The notes under the pieces were generated by a model. The model was not told the DNA's origin and did no database searches. It was given only the letters and a program-made list of their open reading frames with translations. A stretch of 64,000 nt of DNA from Sporosarcina sp. Marseille-Q4943 (GTDB lineage Bacteria; Bacillota; Bacilli; Bacillales_A; Planococcaceae), in contig NZ_CALSFT010000002.1 of NCBI RefSeq assembly GCF_943736995.1, forward strand, positions 1,703,875 to 1,767,874, given 5' to 3'. Shown one piece after another: positions 35,424-44,461 of the stretch. Made by a program: the position numbers and the translations under genes. Numbering within the stretch: position 1 is the first letter of the stretch; each line of letters begins with the position of its first letter.

Positions 35424-35465
35424 ATTGTAGCCCTAAGCTATGCAATAAAAAATGTACATAAACCA

Positions 35466-35518
35466 GAGGACAACGTTAATTACAGCATTACGCTGTGTCA
35501 GTCGTTGTCCTCATTTCT
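35466..35518 (+). terminator. Nested hairpin with T-rich tail, no upstream gene
   Basis: GAGGACAACG pairs with CGTTGTCCTC; inside it ACAGC pairs with GCTGT; ATTTCTTTT follows. It lies after the previous terminator with no gene between, in the gap 35424-35637, which is otherwise empty. It may end an unknown small RNA or be a back-up terminator. Confidence 0.55.
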
Positions 35519-35637
35519 TTTGCATTACATAACCAAATCTTCGTGACTGCAATGTTGAAGCTTACTTTATGAAATTTTGTTTGCTCGGGAAGCTGCATGA
35601 AAATAAAATAGAAATGACAGGCAATTCAAAAAGATAC

Positions 35638-35666
35638 TTGACGTTTAAAAAAATACCAATTAGAAT
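35638..35666 (+). promoter_or_regulatory. SigA-type promoter of the acyl-CoA catabolic cluster
   Basis: TTGACG (35638-35643) and TAGAAT (35661-35666) are 17 bases apart, 33 bases before the tetR GTG. No obvious operator palindrome overlaps it. Confidence 0.7.
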
Positions 35667-35698
35667 AAAGATGCTAACAAATAAAGGAAGTGAATTAA

Positions 35699-36334
35699 GT
35701 GAATTTACGTGAACAAAAAGCTGCTCACAAAAAAGAAGCCATCATGAAAGCAGCAATCAGTGTTTTCACTGAAAAAGGTTATGGAGGAGCATCATTGGAG
35801 GATGTTGCCCAAAAATTATTCATGACAAAAGGCGCGGTCTATTACTATTTTAAAGATAAGCAGGATTTACTTTATCAAAGCCAAGTATATCTGCTGCAAA
35901 AAAGTAACCATTTGATATCGGAAATTTTGGATAGCAAATCGGCAACTATAGAGAAGATGAAAAAAGCCATTGTTCAACATACGGAATATGTCATTAATGA
36001 ACGTTCAGGTTTCGAAAGTATGTTAAACCCTGAATCTTTTCTAACAATTGATCAGCAGAATGAAATTCTTCGATTGAAAAACGAATATGAAAGCAAATTT
36101 GATAAATTGATTGAAAAAGGGATAAAAGAAGGGGTCTTTATCCAAGGGAACATTAAAATCGTCCGGAACTTGTTGCTTGGTGCCATGAACTGGGTGATGC
36201 AATGGTATTCAGAAGGCGGGAAGAAGAGTAAAGCCGAGCTATCCGACATGATTGCTTTCTACTTGCTCCGCATGCTACTCCAAAATCCTGATGAAAATTA
36301 TGTAAAGGGAGGTGGCGATGATGAAGTTCAATGA
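35699..36334 (+). CDS. TetR/AcrR-family transcriptional regulator
   Basis: A 211-residue repressor with an N-terminal TetR HTH (REQKAAHKKEAIMKAAISVFTEKGYGGASLEDVAQKLFMTKGAVYYYFKDKQDLL split over residues 3-57) and a helical ligand domain. GTG start after AAAGGAAG. It overlaps the next gene and leads the catabolic cluster, so it probably senses an acyl-CoA intermediate, like other TetR regulators of fatty-acid oxidation in Bacillales. Ligand is inferred. Confidence 0.88.
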   Translation: MNLREQKAAHKKEAIMKAAISVFTEKGYGGASLEDVAQKLFMTKGAVYYYFKDKQDLLYQSQVYLLQKSNHLISEILDSKSATIEKMKKAIVQHTEYVINERSGFESMLNPESFLTIDQQNEILRLKNEYESKFDKLIEKGIKEGVFIQGNIKIVRNLLLGAMNWVMQWYSEGGKKSKAELSDMIAFYLLRMLLQNPDENYVKGGGDDEVQ

Positions 36335-36749
36335 ATTTGAAGTAGGCGATAATTTTCTGACGGCACCCTATACTGTTACAAAAGAGGAAATCATTGAGTT
36401 TGCAGAAAAATATGATCCCCAGCATATGCATCTTGACGAAGAAAAGGCAAAAAACGGTCCGTTTGGAGGGCTAATTGCCTCGGGATTACACTCATTGGCA
36501 GGAGTTTGGTCCAAATGGGTAGCACTTGATGTAGTCGGAGAAGATGCCATCGGAGGTGCCGGTATTGAGAGATTGAATTGGTTGCTTCCAGTAAGACCTG
36601 ATGATCAGCTTATCGGGGAATTCCAAATATCCCAAAAAAGAAAACTTTCAGATGGAGTTCGGGGATTGATAGTCATCGATGCCAAGGTGCATAACCAGAA
36701 TGGAAAAGAGGTGATGGAGTTCACACTAAAAGCCATTATTCGCGCATGA
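36321..36749 (+). CDS. MaoC-family (R)-specific enoyl-CoA hydratase-like protein
   Basis: A 142-residue hot-dog-fold protein. The hydratase-2 motif YDPQHMHLDEEKA carries the catalytic Asp and His five residues apart, followed by GPFGGLIASGLHSLA. ATG 36321 is at good distance from AAGGGAGGTG; ATG 36318 and GTG 36312 are alternatives. It overlaps tetR. It probably hydrates 2-enoyl-CoA in this pathway, all the more as the crotonase of the cluster lacks one catalytic Glu. Confidence 0.82.
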   Translation: MKFNEFEVGDNFLTAPYTVTKEEIIEFAEKYDPQHMHLDEEKAKNGPFGGLIASGLHSLAGVWSKWVALDVVGEDAIGGAGIERLNWLLPVRPDDQLIGEFQISQKRKLSDGVRGLIVIDAKVHNQNGKEVMEFTLKAIIRA

Positions 36750-36784
36750 ATGTAAGGGTTTACATAAAGGAGGGAGAAATAGAT

Positions 36785-37924
36785 ATGCCACTTAAGGATG
36801 TGAAGGTGCTAGATCTATCACGGTTACTGCCAGGACCTTACTGCACTATGATACTTGCTGATTTCGGAGCAGAGGTCATAAAAGTAGAAGAGCCGGAGGT
36901 TGGGGATTATATCCGCCATTATGAACCGAAGCGGGATGAAAATAGTGCGATTTACCACTCGCTTAACCGCAATAAAAAAAGCATCTGCTTGGATTTGAAA
37001 GACAGTGAAGATCACAGATGCTTTTTGAAGCTGGCCGAAGGAGCGGATGTGATAGTGGAATCATTTCGACCAGGTGTCATGAAACGTTTGGGGTTAGATT
37101 ATGATGTGTTGAAAAAAATTAACCCACGACTAATCTATTGCAGCATCACCGGTTATGGCCAAACCGGGCCTTACGCTGAAAAGCCAGGACATGACATTAA
37201 TTATATGAGTTATGCAGGTCTGCTTGACTTGATGGGTGAAAGGGGCAGAAAGCCAATTGTGCCTGCAGCTCAAATTGCGGATATTGGCGGTGGGGCCATG
37301 CCGGCAGTCATAGGAATTCTGCTTGCATTACTTAATAGAAGCAAGAGTGGAAAAGGGCAGATGGTTGATATAGCCATGTTGGATGGCGTTATTTCCTGGT
37401 TGCCCTTATTGTTGCCGCAGCATTACGCGGGAACGGAAGTTATTCGTGGTGAATCCTTGCTGAATGGAGGATACGCCTGTTATCAAGTCTATGAAACAAG
37501 CGATCAGCGGTATCTTTCTGTAGGGGCTTTGGAATCTAAATTCTGGCAAGCGTTTTGTAATAAAATCGGCAAACCGGAGGTCATAGCGCGACAGGGAGCC
37601 CCGAAGGAGGAACAGGAAGATTTAATAAAGGAAGTTCAAGCAGTGATAAAGAATAAAACGCTTGAACAATGGATGGAGATGTTTTCAGATGGAGAGGCAT
37701 GTGTTTCTCCTGTCTTGAAAATTGATGAACTGGAGAGGAATGCCCAGATTGCGGAACGAAGAATGCTAAAAAACCTGCCGGGAGATTCGAACAGCAAATT
37801 TAAGGAAATCAGTAGTCCTATTAAACTTTCAAACACCCCAGCAGCCCCTATAAGGCGCGCACCTACTCTTGGTGAGCATACAGAGGAAATCATGAAAAGC
37901 TTGGGAGTGTCATATCACAAGTAA
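36785..37924 (+). CDS. Alpha-methylacyl-CoA racemase-like CoA-transferase family III protein
   Basis: A 379-residue CaiB/BaiF-family protein that follows the AMACR/MCR pattern closely: PGPYCTMILADFGAEVIKVE, GYGQTGPYAEKPGHDINYMSY, IADIGGGAMPAVIGILLAL, SVGALESKFWQAFC and LGEHTEEIMKSLG. The racemase residues H136, D166 and E250 have the spacing of M. tuberculosis MCR. Start 36785 has AAGGAGGG upstream. It would interconvert (2R)- and (2S)-2-methylacyl-CoA so that the (S)-specific dehydrogenase can act. A CoA-transferase role is the alternative. Confidence 0.82.
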   Translation: MPLKDVKVLDLSRLLPGPYCTMILADFGAEVIKVEEPEVGDYIRHYEPKRDENSAIYHSLNRNKKSICLDLKDSEDHRCFLKLAEGADVIVESFRPGVMKRLGLDYDVLKKINPRLIYCSITGYGQTGPYAEKPGHDINYMSYAGLLDLMGERGRKPIVPAAQIADIGGGAMPAVIGILLALLNRSKSGKGQMVDIAMLDGVISWLPLLLPQHYAGTEVIRGESLLNGGYACYQVYETSDQRYLSVGALESKFWQAFCNKIGKPEVIARQGAPKEEQEDLIKEVQAVIKNKTLEQWMEMFSDGEACVSPVLKIDELERNAQIAERRMLKNLPGDSNSKFKEISSPIKLSNTPAAPIRRAPTLGEHTEEIMKSLGVSYHK

Positions 37925-37981
37925 GCAACTAAACATAAGGGGGGAATTACCATCGGAAAGTATTATATTGTCGGCGTCGGA

Positions 37982-39193
37982 ATGACGAAGTTCGGTAAAC
38001 TATACGACTTCTCACTGAAGGATCTTACAAAAATAGCGGTCGAAGGAGCATTGAAAGATGCAGCTATACCGAAAGAATGGATAGATGCAGTATATTTTTC
38101 TAACACCGGCCAAGGAGCCATTGAAGGCCAACATGCGGTAAGGGGACAAGTGGCTGTACGTCCGCTCGAATTTGAAGAGATTCCTGTAATCAATGTTGAG
38201 AATGCCTGTGCCAGTGCAAGCACAGCTTTAAACCAAGCAATCCAATTTCTGAAAGCGGGGGAAGGCGATTTTGCTCTTGCAGTCGGAGCGGAAAAAATGA
38301 ACAAAAAGTCTGGAGAGAAGGATTTTAGCATTTTTGACTCTGCATGGGATGTTGAAACGCCTCGGGAAAATATGGAAGTCCTGAAACGATTGGAGAAAGG
38401 TTTTGACATGCCGAAAGACGCGAAAAATGCAGCTAATTATAGCATGTTCATGGATGTTTATGCTTCATTTGCCAAATATCATATGGCTCGCTTCGGGACT
38501 ACCCAAGAACAGATTGCGGCTGTATCGGCTAAAAATCATCAGCACTCGGTGTACAACAATTTAGCGCAGTACCAAAAACCATTCACGATTGAAGAAGTCT
38601 TGGCGGCACCGCCGATTGTATACCCTTTTACGTTGCCGATGTGTTCACCGGTAAGTGATGGGGCTGCTGCCGCAATTATCTGCACTGAAGAAGGGCTGAA
38701 AAGATTAAAAGATAAAAGCCGAGCGGTGGAAGTTGCTGCTTCAGTCGTGCAAACGGGGTCAAACCGAAAACCGGATGAAGTGGAAAAGCATCTAACGGCA
38801 CTTGCGGCAAAGAAGGCCTACGAAAAAGCAGGGCTCGGGCCGGAAGATATATCGGTGGCTGAACTACATGATGCGACTGCTATCGGAGAAATTATTCAAA
38901 TTGAAAATCTAGGCTTCTGCGACTTCGGGGAAGGTGGACCATTGAGCTTAAGAGGGGAGTTCAGCTTATCGGGGCGGCTTCCGGTCAACCCATCGGGAGG
39001 CTTGGAATCGAAAGGGCATCCTATTGGAGCAACGGGTCTCGGTCAGATCTTTGAACTGGTAACTCAATTGCGAAATGAAGCTGGCAACAGGCAAGTTGAA
39101 TATGCCAAAGTGGCTATTGCTGAAAATGGTGGAGGAGTTTATGGCCTCGAAGAAGCGGTCGCTGCTATCACAATTTTAAAAACGCTTAATTAG
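37982..39193 (+). CDS. Thiolase-family protein (SCP-x/SCP2-like thiolase)
   Basis: A 403-residue thiolase from the first in-frame ATG, but the family N-terminus (KYYIVGVGMTKFGK) continues upstream in the same frame to about 37946. There, behind a strong AAGGGGGG site, only ATT (37946) or ATC (37952) could start translation. Catalytic Cys in VENACASASTAL, C-terminal HPIGATG and AENGGGVYG segments. SCP-x thiolases cleave 2-methyl-3-oxoacyl-CoA, which fits the racemase just upstream. The true start is probably about 10 residues before 37982. Confidence 0.85.
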   Translation: MTKFGKLYDFSLKDLTKIAVEGALKDAAIPKEWIDAVYFSNTGQGAIEGQHAVRGQVAVRPLEFEEIPVINVENACASASTALNQAIQFLKAGEGDFALAVGAEKMNKKSGEKDFSIFDSAWDVETPRENMEVLKRLEKGFDMPKDAKNAANYSMFMDVYASFAKYHMARFGTTQEQIAAVSAKNHQHSVYNNLAQYQKPFTIEEVLAAPPIVYPFTLPMCSPVSDGAAAAIICTEEGLKRLKDKSRAVEVAASVVQTGSNRKPDEVEKHLTALAAKKAYEKAGLGPEDISVAELHDATAIGEIIQIENLGFCDFGEGGPLSLRGEFSLSGRLPVNPSGGLESKGHPIGATGLGQIFELVTQLRNEAGNRQVEYAKVAIAENGGGVYGLEEAVAAITILKTLN

Positions 39194-39207
39194 ATAGGGG
39201 GAGAAAA

Positions 39208-39978
39208 ATGGAGATTCAAGGGAAAACTGCGATTGTGACAGGAGGAGCTTCAGGTCTAGGTTTTGCGACTGTCGAAAAGATAATTGAAAAAGGGGGACAT
39301 GTGGCGATCCTCGACAGAGATACGAAAAATTTCGAGCACATCGCAAGCCGGTTTGGAAACGACCGTGTCGAAGCAATTGAGACGGATGTAACCGATGAAG
39401 AATCGGTGATAAATGCAATCGATCAAGCATTTCAGAAGTTCGGTTCGATTGATATTTGTGTCAATTGTGCAGGCGTCTCAGTGGGGGCGAAAACGTATAG
39501 CAGGAAAGGCGTCTTTCCTTTGGAAAAATTCAAGAAAGTCATAGATATCAACTTGAACGGCACATTTAATGTTTTAAGTAATGCCGTAGAAAAAATGGTG
39601 AAAAACGAAGTGCCTGAAGGTCAGGAAAAAGGGGTCATTGTAAACACATCTTCTGGCGCGGCATATGACGGCCAAATGGGACAGGCTGCATATTCTGCCA
39701 GTAAGGCCGCCGTTGCGGGAATGACTCTGCCGATTGCAAGGGATTTGGCGAACTATGACATCCGAATCAATGCCATTGCCCCCGGGCTGTTTATGACGCC
39801 TATGGCTGCTGGGCTTTCGGATGAATTGTTGGAAGGCATTAAAGGCCAAATGGAATATCCAAAGCGCCTTGGAGAACCATCGGAATTCGCATCATTGGTT
39901 ACCCATATTATTGAAAACACGTATTTTAACGGCGAAGTAGTCAGACTGGATGGAGCGACGAGATTGCCTCCTAGATGA
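39208..39978 (+). CDS. SDR-family 3-hydroxyacyl-CoA dehydrogenase (HSD10-like)
   Basis: A 256-residue short-chain dehydrogenase. NAD motif TGGASGLGFA, NCAGVS, catalytic Ser in NTSSGAAYDGQMGQAAYSASK with the YxxxK pair, and C-terminal RLDGATRLPPR. It resembles type-10 17beta-HSD / 2-methyl-3-hydroxybutyryl-CoA dehydrogenase. ATAGGGGGAG precedes the ATG. A close paralogue of the same length lies at 42057. Confidence 0.86.
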   Translation: MEIQGKTAIVTGGASGLGFATVEKIIEKGGHVAILDRDTKNFEHIASRFGNDRVEAIETDVTDEESVINAIDQAFQKFGSIDICVNCAGVSVGAKTYSRKGVFPLEKFKKVIDINLNGTFNVLSNAVEKMVKNEVPEGQEKGVIVNTSSGAAYDGQMGQAAYSASKAAVAGMTLPIARDLANYDIRINAIAPGLFMTPMAAGLSDELLEGIKGQMEYPKRLGEPSEFASLVTHIIENTYFNGEVVRLDGATRLPPR

Positions 39979-40034
39979 TGAGTAGTACGGGCAGTAGTGT
40001 CTTTATCCTGGAAAAAATAGAGGGAGGATTGTTC

Positions 40035-41204
40035 ATGAGTACATTGAAAAATAGAGTTGTAGAGAAACAGGAACTTGAACTGCTCAGAAAAAGCGTAAGG
40101 GATTTTTCACGAAAAGAAGTTTCGGAATATTACGATGAGTGGGAAAACAATGGGAATATTCCACGCAATCTATGGCGTAAATTAGGCGATCAAGGTTTTC
40201 TGCTGACAGAAATACCGGAGGAATATGGTGGGCTGGGAGCTCCTTTAGCATATTCCATGGCCATTGTAGAGGAATTTTCAAAACTTGGCTATAGTGCAAT
40301 TTCCACTAATTTATCGGTCCACGATATCATAACGGCCCAGTATATCTTGAATTATGGAACGGAATCTCAAAAATCTCATTACCTGAAAGGGATGGCATCT
40401 GGTGAACTAGTGGCGGCGTTCGCTATGACTGAACCAGGTGCAGGCAGCGACTTGCAGGGTATCAAGACAACGGCTGTCTATGATGAAACGAAAAAAGCAT
40501 ATAAGTTGAATGGTCAGAAAACCTTCATTTCCAACGGACAACATTGTGATTTTGTCATCGTGGTCGCCAAAACGGATCAGACGGTGAAGCCATCCAGAGG
40601 GACGAGTTTGTTTTTTGTGGATGTAACAGCTGAAGGGTTTAGCCGTGGAAAGAACTTGGAGAAAATCGGACTTCATGCTTGCGATACTTCCGAAATGTTC
40701 TTCGAGGATGTATGGGTCGGGGAGGATAAACTCTTAGGCAATCTCAATGAAGGATTCAAGATCCTCATGAGTGAATTGCCGCGTGAACGGCTGACCATTG
40801 CGGTTAATGCAGTGGCGGCAATGGAGGGGGTCCTTGAGCAGACAATCCGCTATGTGAAGGAGCGTGAAGTATTCGGCAAGCCGCTGTCCGATTTTCAAAA
40901 TACTCGTTTTGTCATTGCTGAATTGCAAACGAAAACAAGAGTCCTTAAATCGTTTGTAAAAGAGTGCATGGATATGATGATGGACGGGACGCTAGATACT
41001 GCGACAGCCAGCATGGCCAAGCTTTCGTGTACGGAAGCCCAAGGGGAAGTCGCCGACAAATGCCTCCAATTATTCGGTGGTTACGGTTATATGAAAGAAT
41101 ATCCGGTCGCCCGGGCATTCACGGATGCCAGAGTGCAACGGATTTACGGCGGGACATCGGAAATTATGAAAGAGATCATTGGCAAAGACATCTTCAAAGA
41201 ATAA
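40035..41204 (+). CDS. Acyl-CoA dehydrogenase
   Basis: A 389-residue acyl-CoA dehydrogenase starting at 40035 after AGAGGGAGGAT. Signature MTEPGAGSDLQGI, FISNGQHCDFVIVVAKT, and the C-terminal QLFGGYGYMKEYPVARAFTDARVQRIYGGTSE with the catalytic Glu region ending in IYGGTSEIMKEI. It introduces the alpha-beta double bond; electrons go to ETF, which is not encoded here. Related to the dehydrogenase at 44458, suggesting different chain lengths or branching. Confidence 0.9.
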   Translation: MSTLKNRVVEKQELELLRKSVRDFSRKEVSEYYDEWENNGNIPRNLWRKLGDQGFLLTEIPEEYGGLGAPLAYSMAIVEEFSKLGYSAISTNLSVHDIITAQYILNYGTESQKSHYLKGMASGELVAAFAMTEPGAGSDLQGIKTTAVYDETKKAYKLNGQKTFISNGQHCDFVIVVAKTDQTVKPSRGTSLFFVDVTAEGFSRGKNLEKIGLHACDTSEMFFEDVWVGEDKLLGNLNEGFKILMSELPRERLTIAVNAVAAMEGVLEQTIRYVKEREVFGKPLSDFQNTRFVIAELQTKTRVLKSFVKECMDMMMDGTLDTATASMAKLSCTEAQGEVADKCLQLFGGYGYMKEYPVARAFTDARVQRIYGGTSEIMKEIIGKDIFKE

Positions 41205-41240
41205 TACATTCGGAAAATCTTGTGTAAAGGGTGAGGAGTA

Positions 41241-42041
41241 ATGGTCGTTATGAAGAATGAGCAGGCAGTAATTGTTGAAAAAAGAAATCAGGTCGCCTGG
41301 GTCTATTTAAACCGTCCGAATGACATGAATGCCATTTCGAAAGAAATATTGGAAGGCTTAAAGGAAGCAATCCTAACAGTTGAAGCTGATGAAGAGATAC
41401 GGGTAGTCGTCCTGACCGGAAGAGGGAAAGCTTTTTGTGCTGGGGCGGACTTAAAAGAAATGATGCGTGAATTGGAGAATAGACAACTTGGACAGACAAG
41501 TCTATTGGACGATGCAGATTCCACTTTTGGAAGTTTGACGAAGATGAGTAAACCATTGATTGCGGCATTGAATGGCATTACATTGGCAGGTGGCTTGGAG
41601 CTTGCGATGTCCGCGGATATTGTCGTTGCATCGGAAAAAGCTAAAATCGGGGATGCCCATGCGAACTTCGGCGTTTTGCCGGGGGCTGGTGGTTCCGCCA
41701 AGCTGCCCCGGATCATCGGTGTGAATCGGGCGAAGTATTTATTGTTTACGGGCGATTTCATATCGGCTCATCAAATGAAAGAATACGGCTTGGTTCATGA
41801 AGTGGTGGATCCGGAAGTGCTTGAGTCGACTGTACAAGCGATTGCGGAGAAGATTGCTGAGAAAAGTCCGCTTGTTTTGAAGAAAATGAAGCAACTCGTA
41901 CGCGATGGATTGGAACAACCTTTGGAACTTGCATTAAAACAAGAGTTGCTTAGTTTGAAGGCGCATACGCAGTCCTATGACATGATTGAAGGATTAAACG
42001 CATTCGTAGAAAAGAGAAAACCGGAATTTAAAGGATACTAA
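41241..42041 (+). CDS. Enoyl-CoA hydratase/isomerase-family protein with His at one catalytic Glu position
   Basis: A 266-residue crotonase-fold protein: GKAFCAGADLKEM (oxyanion loop), GITLAGGLELAMSADIV with E120 at the position of rat Glu144, then IGDAHANFGVLPGAGGSAKLPR with H140 at the position of Glu164. Loss of the second Glu argues against simple hydration and for isomerase, hydrolase or lyase chemistry, or for a changed mechanism. GTGAGGAG precedes the ATG. Confidence 0.82.
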   Translation: MVVMKNEQAVIVEKRNQVAWVYLNRPNDMNAISKEILEGLKEAILTVEADEEIRVVVLTGRGKAFCAGADLKEMMRELENRQLGQTSLLDDADSTFGSLTKMSKPLIAALNGITLAGGLELAMSADIVVASEKAKIGDAHANFGVLPGAGGSAKLPRIIGVNRAKYLLFTGDFISAHQMKEYGLVHEVVDPEVLESTVQAIAEKIAEKSPLVLKKMKQLVRDGLEQPLELALKQELLSLKAHTQSYDMIEGLNAFVEKRKPEFKGY

Positions 42042-42056
42042 AAGGGGGGCAACAAA

Positions 42057-42827
42057 ATGAACATTGAAAACAAAGTGGCAATTGTAACCGGAGGAGCATC
42101 CGGATTAGGGTTAGGAACCGTGAAAGCATTGGCCGAAAAAGGGGCAAAAGTGGTCATATTTGATATGAATGAAGAAAAAGCGAAACAAGCGTGTAATGAA
42201 CTTGGAGAAAACGTTTCCTATGCAGTTGTGAATGTATCAGATGAGGCTGCCGTTCATGCAGGAATCCAGCAAACAATGGAACAACATGGCGCGCTCCATA
42301 TTTGTGTAAATTGCGCAGGAGTAGGTATAGCACAAAAGATCATCGGTCGGTCAGGTGTGATTCCGTTTGAGAATTTCAAAAAAGTAGTTGATATCAATTT
42401 GTTCGGGACATTTAATGTACTTCGGCTGGCGGCAGAGCAGATTGCGAAAAACGAACCACTTACAGATTCCGGAGAGCGGGGGGTTATTATCAATACCGCT
42501 TCTGTCGCGGCATATGAAGGACAGATGGGACAAACAGCTTACGGCGCAAGTAAAGCAGCGGTGGTCGGATTGACATTGCCTGCAGCTCGGGATCTCTCTT
42601 CATTCGGAATCCGGGTGAATACAATTGCACCGGGGCTATTCCGCACACCATTAGCCGAAATATTAGATGACCATGTTGTGGAGAAATTGGAGAAATCCGT
42701 TGAGTTTCCGAAACGGTTGGGAAGACCAGATGAATATGCAGATTTAGTAAGATTCATGATTGAAAACGAGTATATCAACGGGGAAGTTGTGCGTCTGGAT
42801 GGAAGCATCCGTATGTCACCTAGATAA
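42057..42827 (+). CDS. SDR-family 3-hydroxyacyl-CoA dehydrogenase (HSD10-like), paralogue
   Basis: A 256-residue SDR clearly duplicated from the gene at 39208: the same length, TGGASGLGLG, NCAGVG, NTASVAAYEGQMGQTAYGASK and the RLDGSIRMSPR ending. AAGGGGGGC precedes the ATG. Two copies in one cluster suggest two rounds or two branches of hydroxyacyl-CoA oxidation. Confidence 0.86.
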   Translation: MNIENKVAIVTGGASGLGLGTVKALAEKGAKVVIFDMNEEKAKQACNELGENVSYAVVNVSDEAAVHAGIQQTMEQHGALHICVNCAGVGIAQKIIGRSGVIPFENFKKVVDINLFGTFNVLRLAAEQIAKNEPLTDSGERGVIINTASVAAYEGQMGQTAYGASKAAVVGLTLPAARDLSSFGIRVNTIAPGLFRTPLAEILDDHVVEKLEKSVEFPKRLGRPDEYADLVRFMIENEYINGEVVRLDGSIRMSPR

Positions 42828-42910
42828 ATGGATCGAAAAAGTGTGTAGAAGGCTGGTTCGCGATATCTTGGAATGTTCATTGATAAAAATAATGAAGTGA
42901 GGGGAAAAGG

Positions 42911-44461
42911 ATGAATATCGTTGAAATGTTGGAAGTGAATACACTTAGACATCCAAGTAAAGAGGCGTTAATCTATCAAAATAGCACATATACGTACGAG
43001 GAGTCTAATGCGAAAGTGAACCAGCTGGCACACGGACTAGTAAAGGAAGGCGTGAAAAAAGGCGATAAAATCGCGATGTTCATGAAGAACTCTGCCGATT
43101 TTGTTTTCACATACTATGCGGGTGCTAAGATTGGGGCTATACTCGTTCCGATAAATTTCCGTTTATCGTCTAAAGAAATTAACTATATTATGACCCAATC
43201 CGAATCAAAATTTATTGTTGCTGACCAGGAGTACGAAGAAATTGTCTATGAAGCTATAAAGGAGATTCCAACGGTACCAAAGCAATTCACTGCGCCTTTT
43301 GCAATAAATGAACACTGTGGGTCTCTTTCAAAGCTTTTTATTAATAGAACAGAAAATCCTGGAATTCAGTTAAATGGCACAGATGATTTACATTTACTTT
43401 ACACTTCAGGGACAACAGGATTACCCAAAGGTGCATTATTTGACCATGAGCGCGTAGAGGCTGTGGCATTACAGTTCATCTTAACGCTGAATTATCATTC
43501 AGATGAACGAATGATGAATTTCGCACCATTGTTCCATTGCGCACAATTGACAATTGGTATGCTTAGTGGGTTTTACATTGGCGCAACGACGGTCGTCTAT
43601 CGTGATTTTAATCCAAAGGTGATTTTAGCAGATATTAAAAAGTACCGTATTACTAGCTTTTTAGCCGTCCCGACGATGCATATTGCATTTATCAATACAC
43701 CGAAAGATGAGGATTTTGATTTTTCGTCAGTAGAAAAGATTCTCTATGGTGCGGCACCGATGTCGGCGGATGTGGTTCGTAAATGCATCGATTATTACGG
43801 AACCGACCAAATGTACAGTTTATGTGGTCAAACCGAGGGGGGACCAAATGGAATTGTCTTATACCCGAAAGATCATAAGAAGCACGCCGGAATGGCCGGA
43901 AAAAATTCTTCCATGTTCACTTTAGTGGATATCGTGAATGAGCAAGGGGAATCGGTAGAACCGGGTGTGGTTGGAGAACTACTATTTAAAGGTCCAACTG
44001 TGATGAAAGAGTATTATAACAATCCGGAAGCTACCGCGAAGACAATTAGAAACGGCTGGCTTCATACCGGGGATTTAGCAATGAAAGATCAAGATGGATA
44101 TATTCAACTGGTCGATCGAAATAAAGACATGATTATTTCAGGCGGAGAAAATATCTATTCTATTGAAGTAGAGAATACAATTGGCATGCATCCCAAGGTT
44201 GCGGATGTTGCAGTCATTGGCAGTCCTGATACGAAATGGGGAGAGCTTGTTACGGCAATCGTTGTGAAGAAACCTGATGAAGAAGTTACTGAACAAGAAA
44301 TCATTGATTTTACTCAATTAAATATTGCACGTTTTAAAGCGCCTAAGAAAGTGGTTTTTGTAGATGCTTTACCGAGAAACGCCTCTGGAAAACTAATGAA
44401 ATATCAGTTAAGAGAGGCATACACTGAAAGCAATACTCTCCCAATGGGGGTGGAACGATGA
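42911..44461 (+). CDS. AMP-forming acyl-CoA synthetase
   Basis: A 516-residue ANL-superfamily enzyme with the P-loop LYTSGTTGLPKGALF, adenine-binding YSLCGQTEGGPNG, WLHTGDLAMKDQDGYIQLVDRNKDMIISGGENIYSIEVE and the catalytic Lys in NASGKLMKYQLRE. It activates a free acid to its CoA thioester. An 83-base gap before it with GTGAGGGG may mark a sub-operon. It overlaps the next gene by four bases. Confidence 0.9.
   Translation: MNIVEMLEVNTLRHPSKEALIYQNSTYTYEESNAKVNQLAHGLVKEGVKKGDKIAMFMKNSADFVFTYYAGAKIGAILVPINFRLSSKEINYIMTQSESKFIVADQEYEEIVYEAIKEIPTVPKQFTAPFAINEHCGSLSKLFINRTENPGIQLNGTDDLHLLYTSGTTGLPKGALFDHERVEAVALQFILTLNYHSDERMMNFAPLFHCAQLTIGMLSGFYIGATTVVYRDFNPKVILADIKKYRITSFLAVPTMHIAFINTPKDEDFDFSSVEKILYGAAPMSADVVRKCIDYYGTDQMYSLCGQTEGGPNGIVLYPKDHKKHAGMAGKNSSMFTLVDIVNEQGESVEPGVVGELLFKGPTVMKEYYNNPEATAKTIRNGWLHTGDLAMKDQDGYIQLVDRNKDMIISGGENIYSIEVENTIGMHPKVADVAVIGSPDTKWGELVTAIVVKKPDEEVTEQEIIDFTQLNIARFKAPKKVVFVDALPRNASGKLMKYQLREAYTESNTLPMGVER

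Noticed and set aside
41303..41761. 152-codon minus-strand frame opposite the crotonase gene
   Set aside because: It mirrors the codon pattern of the sense gene, is low-complexity and has no start signal.
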